Assembly: GCF_010389155.1 (NCBI RefSeq)
Contig: NC_057763.1
Location: 40,406,645-40,470,644, forward strand
Reading direction: 5' to 3'
Length of the DNA stretch: 64,000 nucleotides
DNA from: Erigeron canadensis
Lineage: Eukaryota; Streptophyta; Magnoliopsida; Asterales; Asteraceae
Positions 24,640 to 37,320 of this stretch are shown piece by piece; the first letter of the stretch is position 1, and every line of letters starts with the position of its first letter. The notes beneath the pieces were generated by a model. It was not told the origin of the DNA. It did not search any database and saw only the letters and a list, made by a program, of their open reading frames with translations. Both the position numbers and the translations under genes were made by a program.

Positions 24640-25654
24640 TTCATCCATGACCTTCAATGTCCACACATAACCAAAACACCATGTGTATATACTTCGTACG
24701 ATAGTACTTTTGAAAGGCCTTTGATGCTTATATATAGGGTCACCTTCAGCCTTCCCACCACATCTCCAACCTTTCAAAGGCATTACCGTCCTCCATATAT
24801 ACACAACTAACCTATAACAACTCAACATACATATACAATAAACATACAAGAAATCACATAATTGCACATCTACAAAACCGTCACAACATGTAAATCCATA
24901 AATCAATCAATGTCTCCATAACAACCATGTCCATCAATGACCCTCACACGTGTATTCACATAATGAACTACATATCAAGGTATTTAGAATACGCAAGAAA
25001 GCAAGAACAAGTAATAATGATATCAACAAGTATCCTAACAAGTCCTATGTTTTCACGCATGCACACATTGTCCCCCAATTGTTTTCTTGTCCACCATAAT
25101 GTCATCACCCAAGACATTCAAACATATGCCCAATCAAGTCATGTCATCAATCAAGAAAGTCAAGCGTATGCACAATTGAACTATGTCATAAATCAAGACA
25201 AACATATAACTGCACACTCAAACAAGTCAACTCACAACAGTTGTACACTTTTCAGCCCGAATCTCAATTGAGTAGGGAGCTACGAAACTCACCTTTGCCT
25301 TGCAGTGTTAAGTTTAGAATAGGCTACAACGTCAATTGTTCACCAAACATTCACGACCTATCAAGATATATCATAATGTCATCAATGTTAATTCTAAACT
25401 CTTAAACAAGTCGGTCTAGTCAATTTAAGTCAAGTCACAACCCCAAAAACGCTACAATGACTCTCCCGGCTATGAACAAGACACTTGACTTGACACTTTT
25501 AGAAATGGAGTAAGATTCACCCCAAATGGATGCTATCACAAGAAACTAGACTCTCATACGATTCCAACGATAGTTCATATGGCTCAATTTGACTTACGGA
25601 TCAAAAGTTATAAACGTTTCAAAATGTTATCAAAATCGGTCCTTAACAGGAGTT

Positions 25655-25835
25655 ACCAAAAGTAACGGCCATCACACCCTTCAGGTACTAACGGCCATTA
25701 ACGAGACTAACGGCCATTACACGCCCTTCAGATACTAACGGCCATTAACGAGACTGATGGCCGTTACAGGGGCAATTGACTAACGGCTATTACACGCCCT
25801 TCAGATACTAACGACCATTAACAAGACTAACGGGA
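25655..25835 (+). repeat. TAACGGCCATTA repeat block inside the solo LTR
   Basis: Several copies of CTAACGGCCATTAACGAGAC alternate with ACACGCCCTTCAGATACTAA. It corresponds in position to the TAACGGGAGTTAC block of the other solo LTR. Confidence 0.75.
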
Positions 25836-27429
25836 GTCACGACGTGCAGATGTGAGAAAAAACCATTCTTGACCTCAAAAATCGATTTGGGAAGATTCAA
25901 ACTCTATTTTAAACATATACAAACATAATTAAACATAACCCACCTCACAAATTCGACCCTTAACCTCTTTTGCGTGCTTAACCCGTTTTTGACCCATTTG
26001 CAACCCTAAATCGACCCAAAACCCAATTTTCGGATTAGAAATCGGTTTGAGAAGTTCCATGACTAGTTTTTAATCATGACTAACATGTTTGAGCATAACC
26101 CACTCAAGAATTTCGTTTCATGACATCATTCTTTGACTCAAAATGATTTTGACCTAATTTAAAAACTTTGAAATCCCTAATTTGAACCCAAATTGGTTTT
26201 GACCCTAAATTTTACCATGAACACCTTGATTTAATTAAAAGGCATGCTTAGCAACTTAAAATGATGAATTTGAGCTAGAAATCACTTACCAAAACCTCCA
26301 CAATGCTCAAATCCGAAAATTGACCCGAATGGAAGAATTCTTGCACTTTGAAGACTCAATATTTTGATATGTTATAGATATAATGAATATGATAATGTTT
26401 CTTGTATAAATCTTTCTTCAAAAGACAATAAATGTGGTGAATTTCTAGAGAGAGAGTGAGATTATGTGTGTTTGTTCTTGGGGGAGAAATAGAGAGAGAA
26501 GGAGAAGGTAGAAATGATATGGGTGGAGGAGGAGGATGGAAGGATATGGAGAGATAAGGTTGGGTAAATTAGATGGGTCATGGGTTGGGTGAGACCCATG
26601 GAGGATCCATTTCATGTTTCTAGTTAATTTAAATGTCATCTAAATGAAAGATCGATTAGCACTAACTAATGACCACAACTAGCACATAAGTCTCAAATTA
26701 ATTAATAATTTGATCCATATGTACATATTACACAGAATTGAACCTCAAACTACACTTGAACTACATTGGTTAACTTAATAATTAGTTAAATTGTGCATAT
26801 GATCATAGAGTCAAAAATCACGATTGTTACAATTTGTATAAAAAGTTTCAATAATTTAAATTTTTTTGTTTTTCATGATAATTTATGCTTTTTAGTCATG
26901 AATACTTAATTTATATTTATCTTTAGCCATCAACTTAAGAGGATTTTTGAAAACAATTTTAAAAAAAAGTTACAAAAAATATTCATATTTAATTTTTTAA
27001 AGTTACGATTGTCACTCAAATCAAGAGTCCTAATTGTTATCAAAGAATATGAAAACAATCCTAATCATTATTTGAAAATAAACATATTCGTGTTATGGGC
27101 CCGCATCATGATCAAGTATATATACTTGAATGTCAAGTACAAGATCACAAATATGTTTATGTTTTAATTCTTAATTACCTTTAATAACAATATCACATTA
27201 TGAGTAAAACTGGTTTCAAAAAGTTCTATAATAAAAAATTTATTGTATTATGTGCCTTGTGAAATGAACATGACAAACAATTCCATTAATATGTTTCAGC
27301 TAATAACGACAGTGATTAACCCGTGATTATTGTACTATTACTTGCTGAGTATAACATTTAGAACCGTATATTTTCAAAATTATAAGTTTTTATGAATTAA
27401 ATGTCAACAATCTAATATTGATAATATCG

Positions 27430-27470
27430 TAAACCCTGTGTCCAGTGTTGGACACGGGTATAAAATCTAG
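27430..27470 (+). mobile_element. Helitron 3' terminus; host Helitron of the solo LTR
   Basis: The hairpin CCCTGTGTCC..GGACACGGG is followed by TATAAAAT and CTAG at 27467-27470, then host T. A plausible 5' end lies at about 23895 (TCTTAATTTTAATAATATAT). If so, the solo LTR inserted inside an 0.8-kb Helitron and stretched it to about 3.6 kb. Confidence 0.55.
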
Positions 27471-27506
27471 TAAACAACTAAAAAAAGCATGAGTATTAAT
27501 AATTTA

Positions 27507-28804
27507 GAGTAAATTACACTTTTCGTCCATAAAGTTGGCACGTTTTCCAATTTTCGACCCTTAAGTGAAAAAATTACAATTTTGATCTTAAAGTTGGCAT
27601 ATTTTTTCAATCATCGTCCCTCGCCAAACGTCGTTAAGTTTCAGCCGTTAAGTCGGACACGTGCAAAACATGTGAGGGACTGAAACAACAAAAAATGACA
27701 AGTTCAGAGACGAAAACTGAAATTTACTTTTCTGTTGTCATCATCTTCATCTTCTCCGGCTGACTTTCGTCAAAAAATTCGCCGGAAAACTTAAAATGCC
27801 GATATCTCACTCTTTTCTTCGAATTTGACCACGAAACCACCACGAAACTTCTCAAAATTAATTTCCGCACGAATCTTAACCAAAAAAAAATCTTAAAATG
27901 CCAATATTTCATGAAATGTAAATGAAAAGCATTGTAAATGAAATTGTAACCAAGACCCGGTTGACCAAAAAAATCAACAAACTAGCATGGAACTTGTACG
28001 AACTGGCAACTTTGAGTGCGAATAATTTATAACCAAAACGAGATCCGATGAATCGGTTGTCACACCCTAATTCTTTTGTACCTCAATCTACTAATCTAAT
28101 TATTGTAACAACTTAATAACCTTAACGATTGACCAGTAAACTATATCGAAAACCTTACGATGAAACTAACATCTAACTAAATCGCCAAAAATGAAAGGTA
28201 ACGAATCGCTATGAAACTTAACACAATACTAGATGAATATGGAATAATGAATGAGGCACACCATTGGTGTCTTAGTGAGGAGCACGTACACCTAATCCAA
28301 CATGGACTTATTTGCGAAAACAGAAATATTGCATTCTTGGAACAAGCTAAATCGTACAGAAATATTGCTCAAAATACATGTTATGGGTATTTTGAGTTTC
28401 CCGGCAAGTGTTGAATCTGAAATCTTTTGGTTAGGATTCGTGCGGAAATTAATTTTGAGAAGTTTGGTGGTGGTTTTGTGGTCTAATTCGAAGAAACGAG
28501 TGAGATATTGGCATTTTAAGTTTTCCAGCGAATTTTCTAGACGAAAGTCAGCCGGAGAAGATGAAGATGATGAAAACAGAAAAGTATATTTCAATTTTCG
28601 TCCCTGAACTTGTCATTTTTTGCAGTTTCAGCCCCTCACGTGTTTTGCACGTGTCCGACTTAACGGCTGAAACTTAACGGCGTTTGGCGAGGGATGATGA
28701 TTGAAAAAATCTGTCAACTTTAAGGTCAAAATTGTAATTTTTTCACTTAAGGGACGAAAAGTGAAAAACGTGCCAACTTTAGGGACGAAAAGTGTAATTT
28801 ACTC
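27507..28804. mobile_element. Mutator-like element (1298 bp) with TIRs of about 376 bp
   Basis: Perfect 9-bp duplications AATAATTTA flank it (27498-27506 and 28805-28813). The ends GAGTAAATTACACTTTTCGT and ACGAAAAGTGTAATTTACTC begin inverted repeats of about 376 bp (27507-27882 and 28429-28804). No transposase is visible. The interior of about 545 bp is unrecognised. Open frames in the arms appear twice, once in each arm. Confidence 0.88.
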
Positions 28805-28842
28805 AATAATTTAATATAACCATAACCAATCTTTATATATTA

Positions 28843-29998
28843 GGGTTAAATGCGAATTTCGTCCCTATGGTTATTCAAAAAAAGAGACTTTCATCCCTCT
28901 GTTAGTTTTTAATTTTTTTCCATCCCTGTGGTGCGACTTCGTCCCTATCTCTGTTAACTCCCCTTCACGTGCAACTCATGTAAAGGGCATTTTCGTCCTT
29001 TTACTTCCTTTCTACTCACTACCCAGAAACCCTTTCATACATATACATATATATACATACATAAACTTACATGTTACATCATATATTCATAGTCAATCAA
29101 TTTTTCATACTCAAATCAAGAAATATCATTCATAGTCAATTTTCCAAACTCAAATCAGGAAGTCCATTTGTTGTGAAGAAAAAAAAAAATACTCCGTAGT
29201 AATCTTAATTCCGAATACATATTTATTGCTTTGATTCAATTTGGCAGTACTGTATATATATATACCTTCATCAAATCTATGGCAATTTTTATAGATTTAT
29301 ACCTTCATGTATTTATATCTACCTTCAAATATACAGATTTGACCATCACCAACAATATCCGGCCATTGTCGTGTCTTATGGGAGATTCTTGGATATTGTA
29401 GCAGCAGCATAAATCCATCGATCGATTTGGGAGAAAATATAAAAAAATAAAAAAAATGTTGGGAAACGGAGAAGATATGAACCCAACAAGCGCCACTATA
29501 ATGACTGATTTTTCTTTGTGTTTGTGTTTGTATTCTTAAAGATGAAATTGGTTTTGAAGGAATTTAATTATGGATTTACTTATGATATTAAAAATTGATT
29601 GATGTCATAGATGTTGATGAGAATAAGCATATAGGTTTCAGGTGTTCCTGCATATGATATATTCGCTTGTGAATATGGATTTGGATGTGGTTGGTATAAA
29701 GATCGATATAGATTAGGTTAATAATTATATGGATATGTATTTTATTAAAGGGATGAAGATTTCTTTTCACAAAGAGAAAGAGTGAATGAATCTGGGTTTG
29801 GAGGTTTGAAGGACATAGATGAAACTGTGTAAAAGGACAAAAATGCTTCTCACATGACTCGCACATGGGGGAGTTAACGACAGAGACGAATGAAATTAAC
29901 AGAAGTTAGACCACAGGGCTGAAAAAAACTTAAAAATTAACAGAGGGATGAAAAGCCGTTTTTCAAAAAACCACAGGGATGAAATTTGCATTTAACCC
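28843..29998. mobile_element. Mutator-like element (1156 bp) at the promoter of the zinc-finger gene
   Basis: Perfect 9-bp duplications TATATATTA flank it (28834-28842 and 29999-30007). The ends GGGTTAAATGCGAATTTCGT and ATGAAATTTGCATTTAACCC start inverted repeats of about 165 bp (28843-29005 and 29829-29998). No transposase is seen. It begins 38 bp after the previous element ends and stops 59 bp before the ATG of the zinc-finger gene. Confidence 0.88.
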
Positions 29999-30007
29999 TA
30001 TATATTA
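29999..30007 (+). promoter_or_regulatory. TATA-like sequence formed by the target duplication
   Basis: TATATATTA, the right copy of the duplicated target, ends 50 bp before the ATG at 30058. That is a possible TATA position for a transcript with a short leader. A TATA role is inferred. Confidence 0.35.
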
Positions 30008-30057
30008 TAACCGGAAATTTTATTCCAAAAAAGAAAGAGAAAGAGAATACAAAAATA

Positions 30058-33000
30058 ATGGTGGTAACGGGTGGAGGAATGTTGTCGCCCACAACCACAG
30101 TAGTAAGATTTCAGGCCAACGGCGCTCCACCTCCGGAAATTCACAGCCGAAGACCTCTTCTATCCATCCCCAAGCCATCTTGGATTGTTAAAACTGAGGT
30201 ACACTCACTCAACTAACTTACCAACTAACACTTTCCTATATATATGCTTCTCATACTTTTTTTTTTCCCCGTTAATTTTGTTATCAAAACTTCAATTTCT
30301 TACATTAAAGTTGTCAAATATTAGAAGGGGGTGTGAAGAATTAATTGAAACCAAGATAGATTCTAAGAATCATTCTAGACGACTCAAGATAGTTTTAATA
30401 CAAGTAATTATTGAATGAACAAACCCCCAAATCTGGTAGAAACAAACATAGGATTACATTGCAAAATAAGGAAAGGACCCTAGCATCAACAGTAACGATT
30501 ATATACAGGTCATGAGGTATGCACAAGCAGTCCCTCAGCTTCCCAAGTTTGCCTTTATGCCCTTAATATCCAGCAGAATATCATGATTGGTCCTGCACAC
30601 AAAAAAAACTAAATTACCAAGTGTAATATACCAATTAAGTTGCCAAGAGGACAGGGTGTTATGCTGAAAAATAGCTTACCTGTTCCTTTTAAAAAGCTAC
30701 AACTGTGGGGTTTAATTAAGCTTATTCTTCCCCGGAAAGCGAATAAGGTTTTCTATCCAAACACCTTGAAGGAGCTTAATAGGGGATTTTGTTGTTAGAC
30801 TTGGAAGTAAGTCAACGGTGACATCTCGACCCATACATATGTAGGGGAGTCTAGGGGGGTCACACTCTCTTGTGGCGGTCTCATTGGTACTCGAGGCAAA
30901 GCACTTGCTGAGCTTAGGGTAGCGACCTGAAACCTCATTGAAAATTGACTATAAAAAACGTCGAGTTCATAGTGCTGATGTATATCAACAAGACGTGGAA
31001 GCCAACTTGTATAAGCAATATAGGGTCGAATTGTTGAGTTCATAGTGCTGATGTAAATACAAGACGTGCTGATGTAAAACAACCATGCTCATCTGCAACT
31101 ACGCTCATTTGTGGCACATGTTATTGTAACCTCCTAGACCTTTTAGAGACCATTTAATGGATAGTATTAAAGTTTTTGATCAGTTGCCCACGATGTCTAG
31201 GTCTTGTAACCGCTTGTGCGGCAGTTTTTTCAATGAAGATAGGGTCACATTGTTGATTAGTTCCACACAGGATTCTTGATGCCTAAATCAAGATTTTTAA
31301 TATTTGTACTATCCCATAGTAAAGTTTGTGTAACGATTGCACAATATAGGGTCGAATTGTTGTTTTTGGGACTCAAAACACGATTCAATGAGATATCTGG
31401 TCCTTGAAATCAACACCCTTTAACACGAACTCCTTGAAGGACAAATATTTTAAGGTAGGTGTGTGGTACTATCTTGAATGCAAATTTAAGCCACTTCTAA
31501 AATATGAATTCTCTAACAGTCTAACAAACTAACCTTTTACCAATTGATTTCAGGATGAAACGTTTTTTGTTATGATTTATCTCGAACTAAAATGGGTCAG
31601 ATCAAAAGATATAGCTGAAAAGGAAATTAGTCAAAGAGGTCAAATTTCGGCTAAAGCGTATAAGCATACTGATAGGATGTTATTAATCCTCAATTCCTAC
31701 TTCAGGCAGAATGGTTTTTGTTAACACTGCTAGTGACTTATGTTTTTGTCTATTTTAGCCAATATGGGTTACTTAGATCTAAGGAAATTCGAAGTAGTTG
31801 CCTATCTTGTAACTGTAGGTATGAAACAAGCTAAGTTGCATTAGGTGGGAATTGACAAAAAGTCAAAAACTAAGTTGCCATATAATGTTTTTTTTCCTTT
31901 TGGATACAAAAGGATAACTCAATTTTTCGACATGAAACCATTGATGATTTCATTGTTCGCTACTTTGTTGACAAGTGTTCTCAAACAATTAAAAATATGC
32001 TAATTCATTTGCTTGTGCTCTGCTGAAATTTACTGTTTTGATCTGCTTATTTCATGTTGGGTGCTTTTGACGAATACTCAGGTCTCTAATATACCCTCTG
32101 CTTCTTGCAGTCTAATGTTAGATTAGAGAAAAGACCAAAACCGGATCCTTCATGTGTTGTTTGCAGAGGCAGTGGCAGAGTTGATTGTCATGATTGTTGT
32201 GGCAAAGGTCAGTCTTACCCTCTCTCCCTTCCATCACAAACAAACACGCTACAAACCTTGTTGAGCACTAACTTTTTCTTTAGTGTTCAAAAAACATGTT
32301 GGTTTTCTGAACTAAAGTTTGAGTCATTAGAACCTGTAGGTATGGTGATATGTCAAAACAGGTAGTATTTGGTCGGGGCGTCGGGCTGACCCATAACACT
32401 TTTGTTTTAATAATTTTTATTAAATAATTGGTGTGTGAAATATGAGTATAGAGGTTATATTTTTTAATTGATAATCTAGCTAGTATAGTTCATTTCTAAT
32501 GAAAAGCTCTTACTTTCTTGGTATAATTCCTTATGGGCTTTTATGCATTACAAGTATAGTGGTCCACTTTGGGCAATTTTGACCCGTTTTGTATTACCTG
32601 CTTGGCCCATCAGATAAAAACATAGTCTGAATGAACACATTGTTAAATAAAAAAATTGCCACACTTGACGTCAAGAAATCTTGACCCATTTTGCAAAAAG
32701 TAGATAACTTGTTAAGGTTGGTAGTTGATATAATATACAAATTGATCATAGCTTAAATTATGGTGGCAGAGAACTGTCTTTAATTTATGACTCCATGCTG
32801 AAAATCTAACGAAATATCTTAACTGCATAAACTGGTGATAATGGCATGGGTTTCAGGATCTGTCACTTTTCACTACTCAACTCATGTTTGCACATTTTAC
32901 CATTTGACAGAAACTGACATTTGGTGCTTACAAATGATGCTTGTTTAGTCTCTTGTAGGAAGGACAAATAATGTTGAATTAGCAATGCTCCCAAGTGGGG

Positions 33001-33330
33001 AGTGGCCAAAATGGTGAAGTACCCCCAAACCTCGAGCACTTTTAAAACATGTACAATCAAGTAATAAGCAAATTTATCGCTATAACTTATACACCCTTCC
33101 TTTTTTTTTTCCTGGTATTTCACAGGTGTAAGACTTGTGGTGGTAGTGGGCTAGCTTACTGCTCACGCTGTCTTGGGACGGGAGAATACAGGTATCTTAT
33201 GGGATTTCATTTCATGAAGAAAGATGAACATGAAGCTCAAGTTGGAGATCGGGGTAATTACAAGGTTCGTGATATGTTACGTGATCGCAAAAGGGCAGAA
33301 AATTTGCTCCCAAATGATGATATAGCTTAG
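30058..33330 (+). CDS. DnaJ-type zinc-finger (cysteine-rich) protein, probably plastid
   Basis: Four exons: 30058-30198, 32111-32207, 32959-33013, 33126-33330; 498 nt, 165 aa, with all junctions GT/AG and in phase. Residues 1 to about 50 are rich in Ser, Pro and basic residues and short of acidic ones, like a chloroplast transit peptide. The core has the DnaJ central-domain pattern: CVVCRGSGRVDCHDCCGKG, then RTNNVELAMLPSGEWPKW, then CKTCGGSGLAYCSRCLGTGE. That gives four CxxC pairs for two zinc ions. No J domain is present. The layout resembles Arabidopsis DnaJ-like zinc-finger proteins such as ENA (ENHANCER OF ATNSI ACTIVITY); that name is from memory. Such proteins act as plastid chaperone or redox partners. 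The C-terminal tail is charged and less conserved. A Mutator-like element ends 59 bp upstream of the ATG. Confidence 0.85.
32380..32700. repeat. Dispersed repeat words in intron 2 of the zinc-finger gene
   Basis: Words of the type TTTTGACCCGTTTTG and TTGACCCATTTTGC recur here. They also occur near 35380, 59960-60050 and 61530-61760. They look like a worn, intron-tolerant repeat family; no complete element was delimited. Confidence 0.4.
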
Positions 33331-36300
33331 CTGGGACACTTCTTTCTTCCATGTTGTAGTGTATGTATCATTTTGAAGAAAACATTTCTGTACGTAGAAT
33401 ATAAGGTGAATCCAAAATTTACATTTAGATTAATTGATACAATCCATGTACCAAAACTACTTAGGAACATTACATCCATATATAAAATACACTGTATATC
33501 CTAAAAAACGGTATCACATATAACTTTTAAAACCGTATTCAAATAAAGATTATACTAGACTGTAATGTCTTGTAATTTTAAAGTAGTTATTCAAACATGA
33601 CTATCACATGTAGTGATAATTTGCCACTAGTTTCATTACCTTTTGATTGTTGTGAAAAACCTATCATGGAACCTATCAGATAATTTATAACTACATAATA
33701 AGAGAGAGCAATTTTTTCGATTCGGTTTACTCGGCTGGTTGAGCCTTAACCGTCTACTAAAATGATTGGGAATCCTGCCTTGCATCGAAAACATTGGTTC
33801 TACACTTCTAGTAATTTCTAAAAACTATCTGGGCTTGTAATGATGTAAGAAAGAAATAATAAAAGAGGCCTGCTTAGTTGGGCCTAGTTAGGGCTTTTGT
33901 CGAGGATTTTACTTTAAATAGAAAGAGATATAGAAACTTAAAACAATACTGTTTCACTTTGTTTATGTCGAAGTATCAGTTTTCCATTAAAAACCCTAAT
34001 TATTTTACTCGTATATTCTTCTTCTTATTATTATTGTGATGTAATGTAAGAAGAAGATGTATTTAGTAGTGTTAATTAACTGTGCTGACATGTTACATTT
34101 ATTATAACAAAAACTTAATTATTTGTCTTCTCATCTGTGGTGATGCATAGTTTCACTGGGGGCTTGTTGATCAGGTGAACTCATAGCGGGTATTGTATTT
34201 CTAATCAGTTTACTGATTGCTTTTGCATTTTGTTTCCGTACGAATATAAACTTAATTATCTGTCTTCTGGTTACTGATTGCTTTTGCAAAATGGAAGAGT
34301 CTACCTTTTAGAAGAGGTTAAATTTTTAAGCAAGAGCTTTATGTGATACTGTATCTTACTGTAATTGGTTTTATCCTAAAGTTATGTGATTTGGATCAAC
34401 CCTGTAGAAAAAAAGTCACCCTTCTTTTTACTCCCAACTTGATTTTTTTTTTTTTTAAATTTATATTTTTGACCAACTCTAGCAGAACAGAAAAATAATG
34501 TAATGTGGATTTCTGGAATGATGCAACTTAGCCAAATCAGACTTTTGATGTGCTCCATTGGGTTGTTTATAGTAGCTTGCCCAGCAGCTATTGGACTGGA
34601 AACGGTTTTGTTACCTCTCCTCCTATGCACTGTGCATCCTACAGTTGACATCCTTTTGTTGAAGTGCAACTCTCTGATGATAAAACAGAGATCGGTTTCT
34701 AGCTGACCAGATATTTATGAGTAGGGCATTTCATTTGTTGATTGTTTTTTTGCCACTCAGAAAAAAAGATGTTGCTAGTCATTCCAAACTGACCTGCACT
34801 AATCCCTTTTATGCTTTTTCACCAAAGTTTGACTTCCTTTATATGGCAAGTTTTCTATATCCGTGGACAGAATATGAATAGATGTAGGTTAAGATCAAGA
34901 TGTGTAAATATGTATGCATGAATTAATCTAAAACTGCTGGTACTTTTTTGAATGAAGTGCCTATTTGAAGTTAATTGCCTGTGCTGCAGTTAGGTGATGC
35001 CATTATAAATCTCCGACATTTCATCTTTTTGTCATTCAGAATTGTGCATATGGTCTTTTATCGAATATAACCAATAGCTATCACATCATCTTATATGTAT
35101 TAGTATTGCTTTTCCCAGTTGAGTGATGCGGTTCAGGACGAAACTAAAAATTGTATTTGTGATTGTAAATCTTTCAAACTCCATTTTCCAGTTAATTGTT
35201 TTTATTATTGTGGCAGCAGTTGAACTTAAGATGTGTACTAAGCCGATGAAAACTCCTGGCCCTGGATATAAATACATTTTCCATGGTTCACTTGCGTTTC
35301 TCTAATTTCTTTTCTTTACTCTTGATATATACCATATACCCGTGCATAGATGTGGTAAGTTGGGTTGATAGGGTAATGGGTCAAAAGGGTATTTGTATTG
35401 TCTTGGTCGGGTATGGTGAACTTAATTTAAACTGCTAAAGTGTTGAGTTTTTTTTATAAAAAAACAGTGTGCATTATCACAGAAGTACTATAAACTACAT
35501 AAAAAGTGATCTTTTTTTAATAAATAAACGTTGAGGTTTTATGCATTCATTCAGCTTGTTTGACATGTTTCTTTAATGCCAGTTTTGTTACCCATTTCAC
35601 CGGCCTAGACGCGTTAATGATGAAACAGATGTTCAGAATAGGTCTGACACTAAGCATATATAACCTGCTAGTTAATCAGACCCAAATATCATTAGTTATC
35701 ACTTTTTGCTAAAAGTCTGTTTACACATGTAGCCAACCCCCAGCAGTGGCACCCTGCATTATAATTATGACCCAGTTGTCTAAAGGGCAGTCATTTTGAA
35801 AAGTTTTAATGGATCAATGCAGATAGTATATTGTAAACTGATGTCATTTGCTTGGGTGGTTGGAAATGGCTATCGAGGCTATTCAATTCCGTGTTTAGAG
35901 CTTGCAGCTGTGGAATTTGTTGCAGTAGATTAGCAAATCAATCCCCATTCCCTGTTAGTATCTGTAATGTGAAATTAAGTATGGTTAATTCATCTGTTTA
36001 TACTCTATATATCAATGTTGTGTCTAGCTATAGCTGCAAACAGATTACCAACATTTGAAAGCATCTGTTTATACTCTATACATCAATGTTGTGTCTTGCT
36101 ATAGCTGCAAACAGATTACCAACATTTGAAAGCAGTGTCAAATAGACCCGTTTCTTGAAGGAGGTCCTCTGTCGGGGAGGTTTTTTTTTTTAACTGCATT
36201 AAATATTATATATATTAAAATTGCTAGTAAGAAACTAGCTGATAGTACACGATCCGACCTAATTCCGAAACATGAAAGCTAACGTGGCTATAAGAAAAAT

Positions 36301-37320
36301 ACTCTGATTTTGGTGATTATTACAATATTGAAAATATATACTCTGATCAAACATTATATATTAATACATGATTTTGGTGTGTGATGTTTGAAAGTTGTCA
36401 TAATTCAATGATAACCTTGTAACACCATAGCTGAAAAGACAAAATATCTATCAATTTGTTAGAAAGGATTAGGGTTGGGGTGTTGACGGGTCAGGTACGT
36501 TATTTGAATTTTGGGTTATCAGGGATCTGAAAAATCATGAAATAGTGGGATGTAGCCAAAACTAAGTTTTTCACCAACTAAAATCTCGTCTCGCATTGAT
36601 GAAAGTATGAACGGATTGTAATTTAAAGAGGTATTTGGATTCTTTATAAACTTGTAAATTTTATTAATTCGTACAAGTTGTTGGGTTTTGCCGGATTAAA
36701 CTGAGAATGGACCCAACTAGTATGATCTAAACCTTGGACTATGATGAATAAAAAAGTTATAGTATAAGTTTTCAAAATCGTTTACCAGTTTAAATTCACA
36801 AATCAAAAAGTATTATGTTCTACATTTACATCAATTACTATTAGCCCAATAATAAATGGGCTTTTTGTAATCACATATGGTCTGGCATTCCTTCTCTACT
36901 TCTGACTCTTGACTGTATATATATCACAGATGCATGGTTTCCAAACTCTTTCGTAATTACTAAAGCACGAGACAGGAAAAAAGGTATGTAATTCGTGACT
37001 GATAAATAAAGTCTTCTTAATTATAAATGACATCGGCAGATTATTATCTATGGGTATATAATTGCGTTCTTTTATAATATATATATTGCATTGTGATAAA
37101 CCTGAATAACACGCAGTAAAATCTTTGAATAAAATAATCTCCCATAAAAATAATTTACAGCCGTTGTACACAACTTATTTGTTTATTGAAATACGTTAAA
37201 GTATTTTAGATTGTTGGTTTTGCTATTTAGTGTTTTTGAATGAAGTCTAAATATATGTTTAGTATTATGAATACGAGACAAATTGTTTGAATATAATTAT
37301 AAACAACAGTTGAAGATCGA
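33331..37320. other. Intergenic region between the zinc-finger gene and the NOT1-like gene
   Basis: About 4 kb without a recognised gene. Open frames are short and show no domain. A 71-bp tandem duplication lies at 35991-36132. Part may be 3' UTR or non-coding transcript, but nothing proves it. Confidence 0.5.
35991..36132 (+). repeat. Tandem duplication, two copies of 71 bp
   Basis: Copies at 35991-36061 and 36062-36132, each beginning CATCTGTTTATACTCTATA, differ at about two positions. Confidence 0.9.

Larger units (their letters stand above)
24071..26831. mobile_element. Solo LTR (2761 bp) of a long-LTR retrotransposon
   Basis: It begins TGTAACACTCCG, ends TTGTTACA, and is flanked by perfect 5-bp duplications ATTTG (24066-24070 and 26832-26836). 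No gag-pol is present, so this is a solo LTR left by recombination. Its length and ends suggest a Ty3/gypsy (chromovirus-like) family, which is inference. It shares internal words with the solo LTR at 53.3 kb, including GATCAAAAGTTATA before blocks of TAACGG-type repeats. Confidence 0.85.

Noticed and set aside
28292..28607. Two open frames of about 100 aa on opposite strands in a Mutator element
   Set aside because: They lie mainly in the inverted-repeat arm, with partly mirrored counterparts in the other arm, so they reflect TIR sequence rather than a gene.
34660..34720. Box C/D snoRNA-like motifs (TGATGA..CTGA)
   Set aside because: The spacing is too short and there are no terminal stem or guide features.
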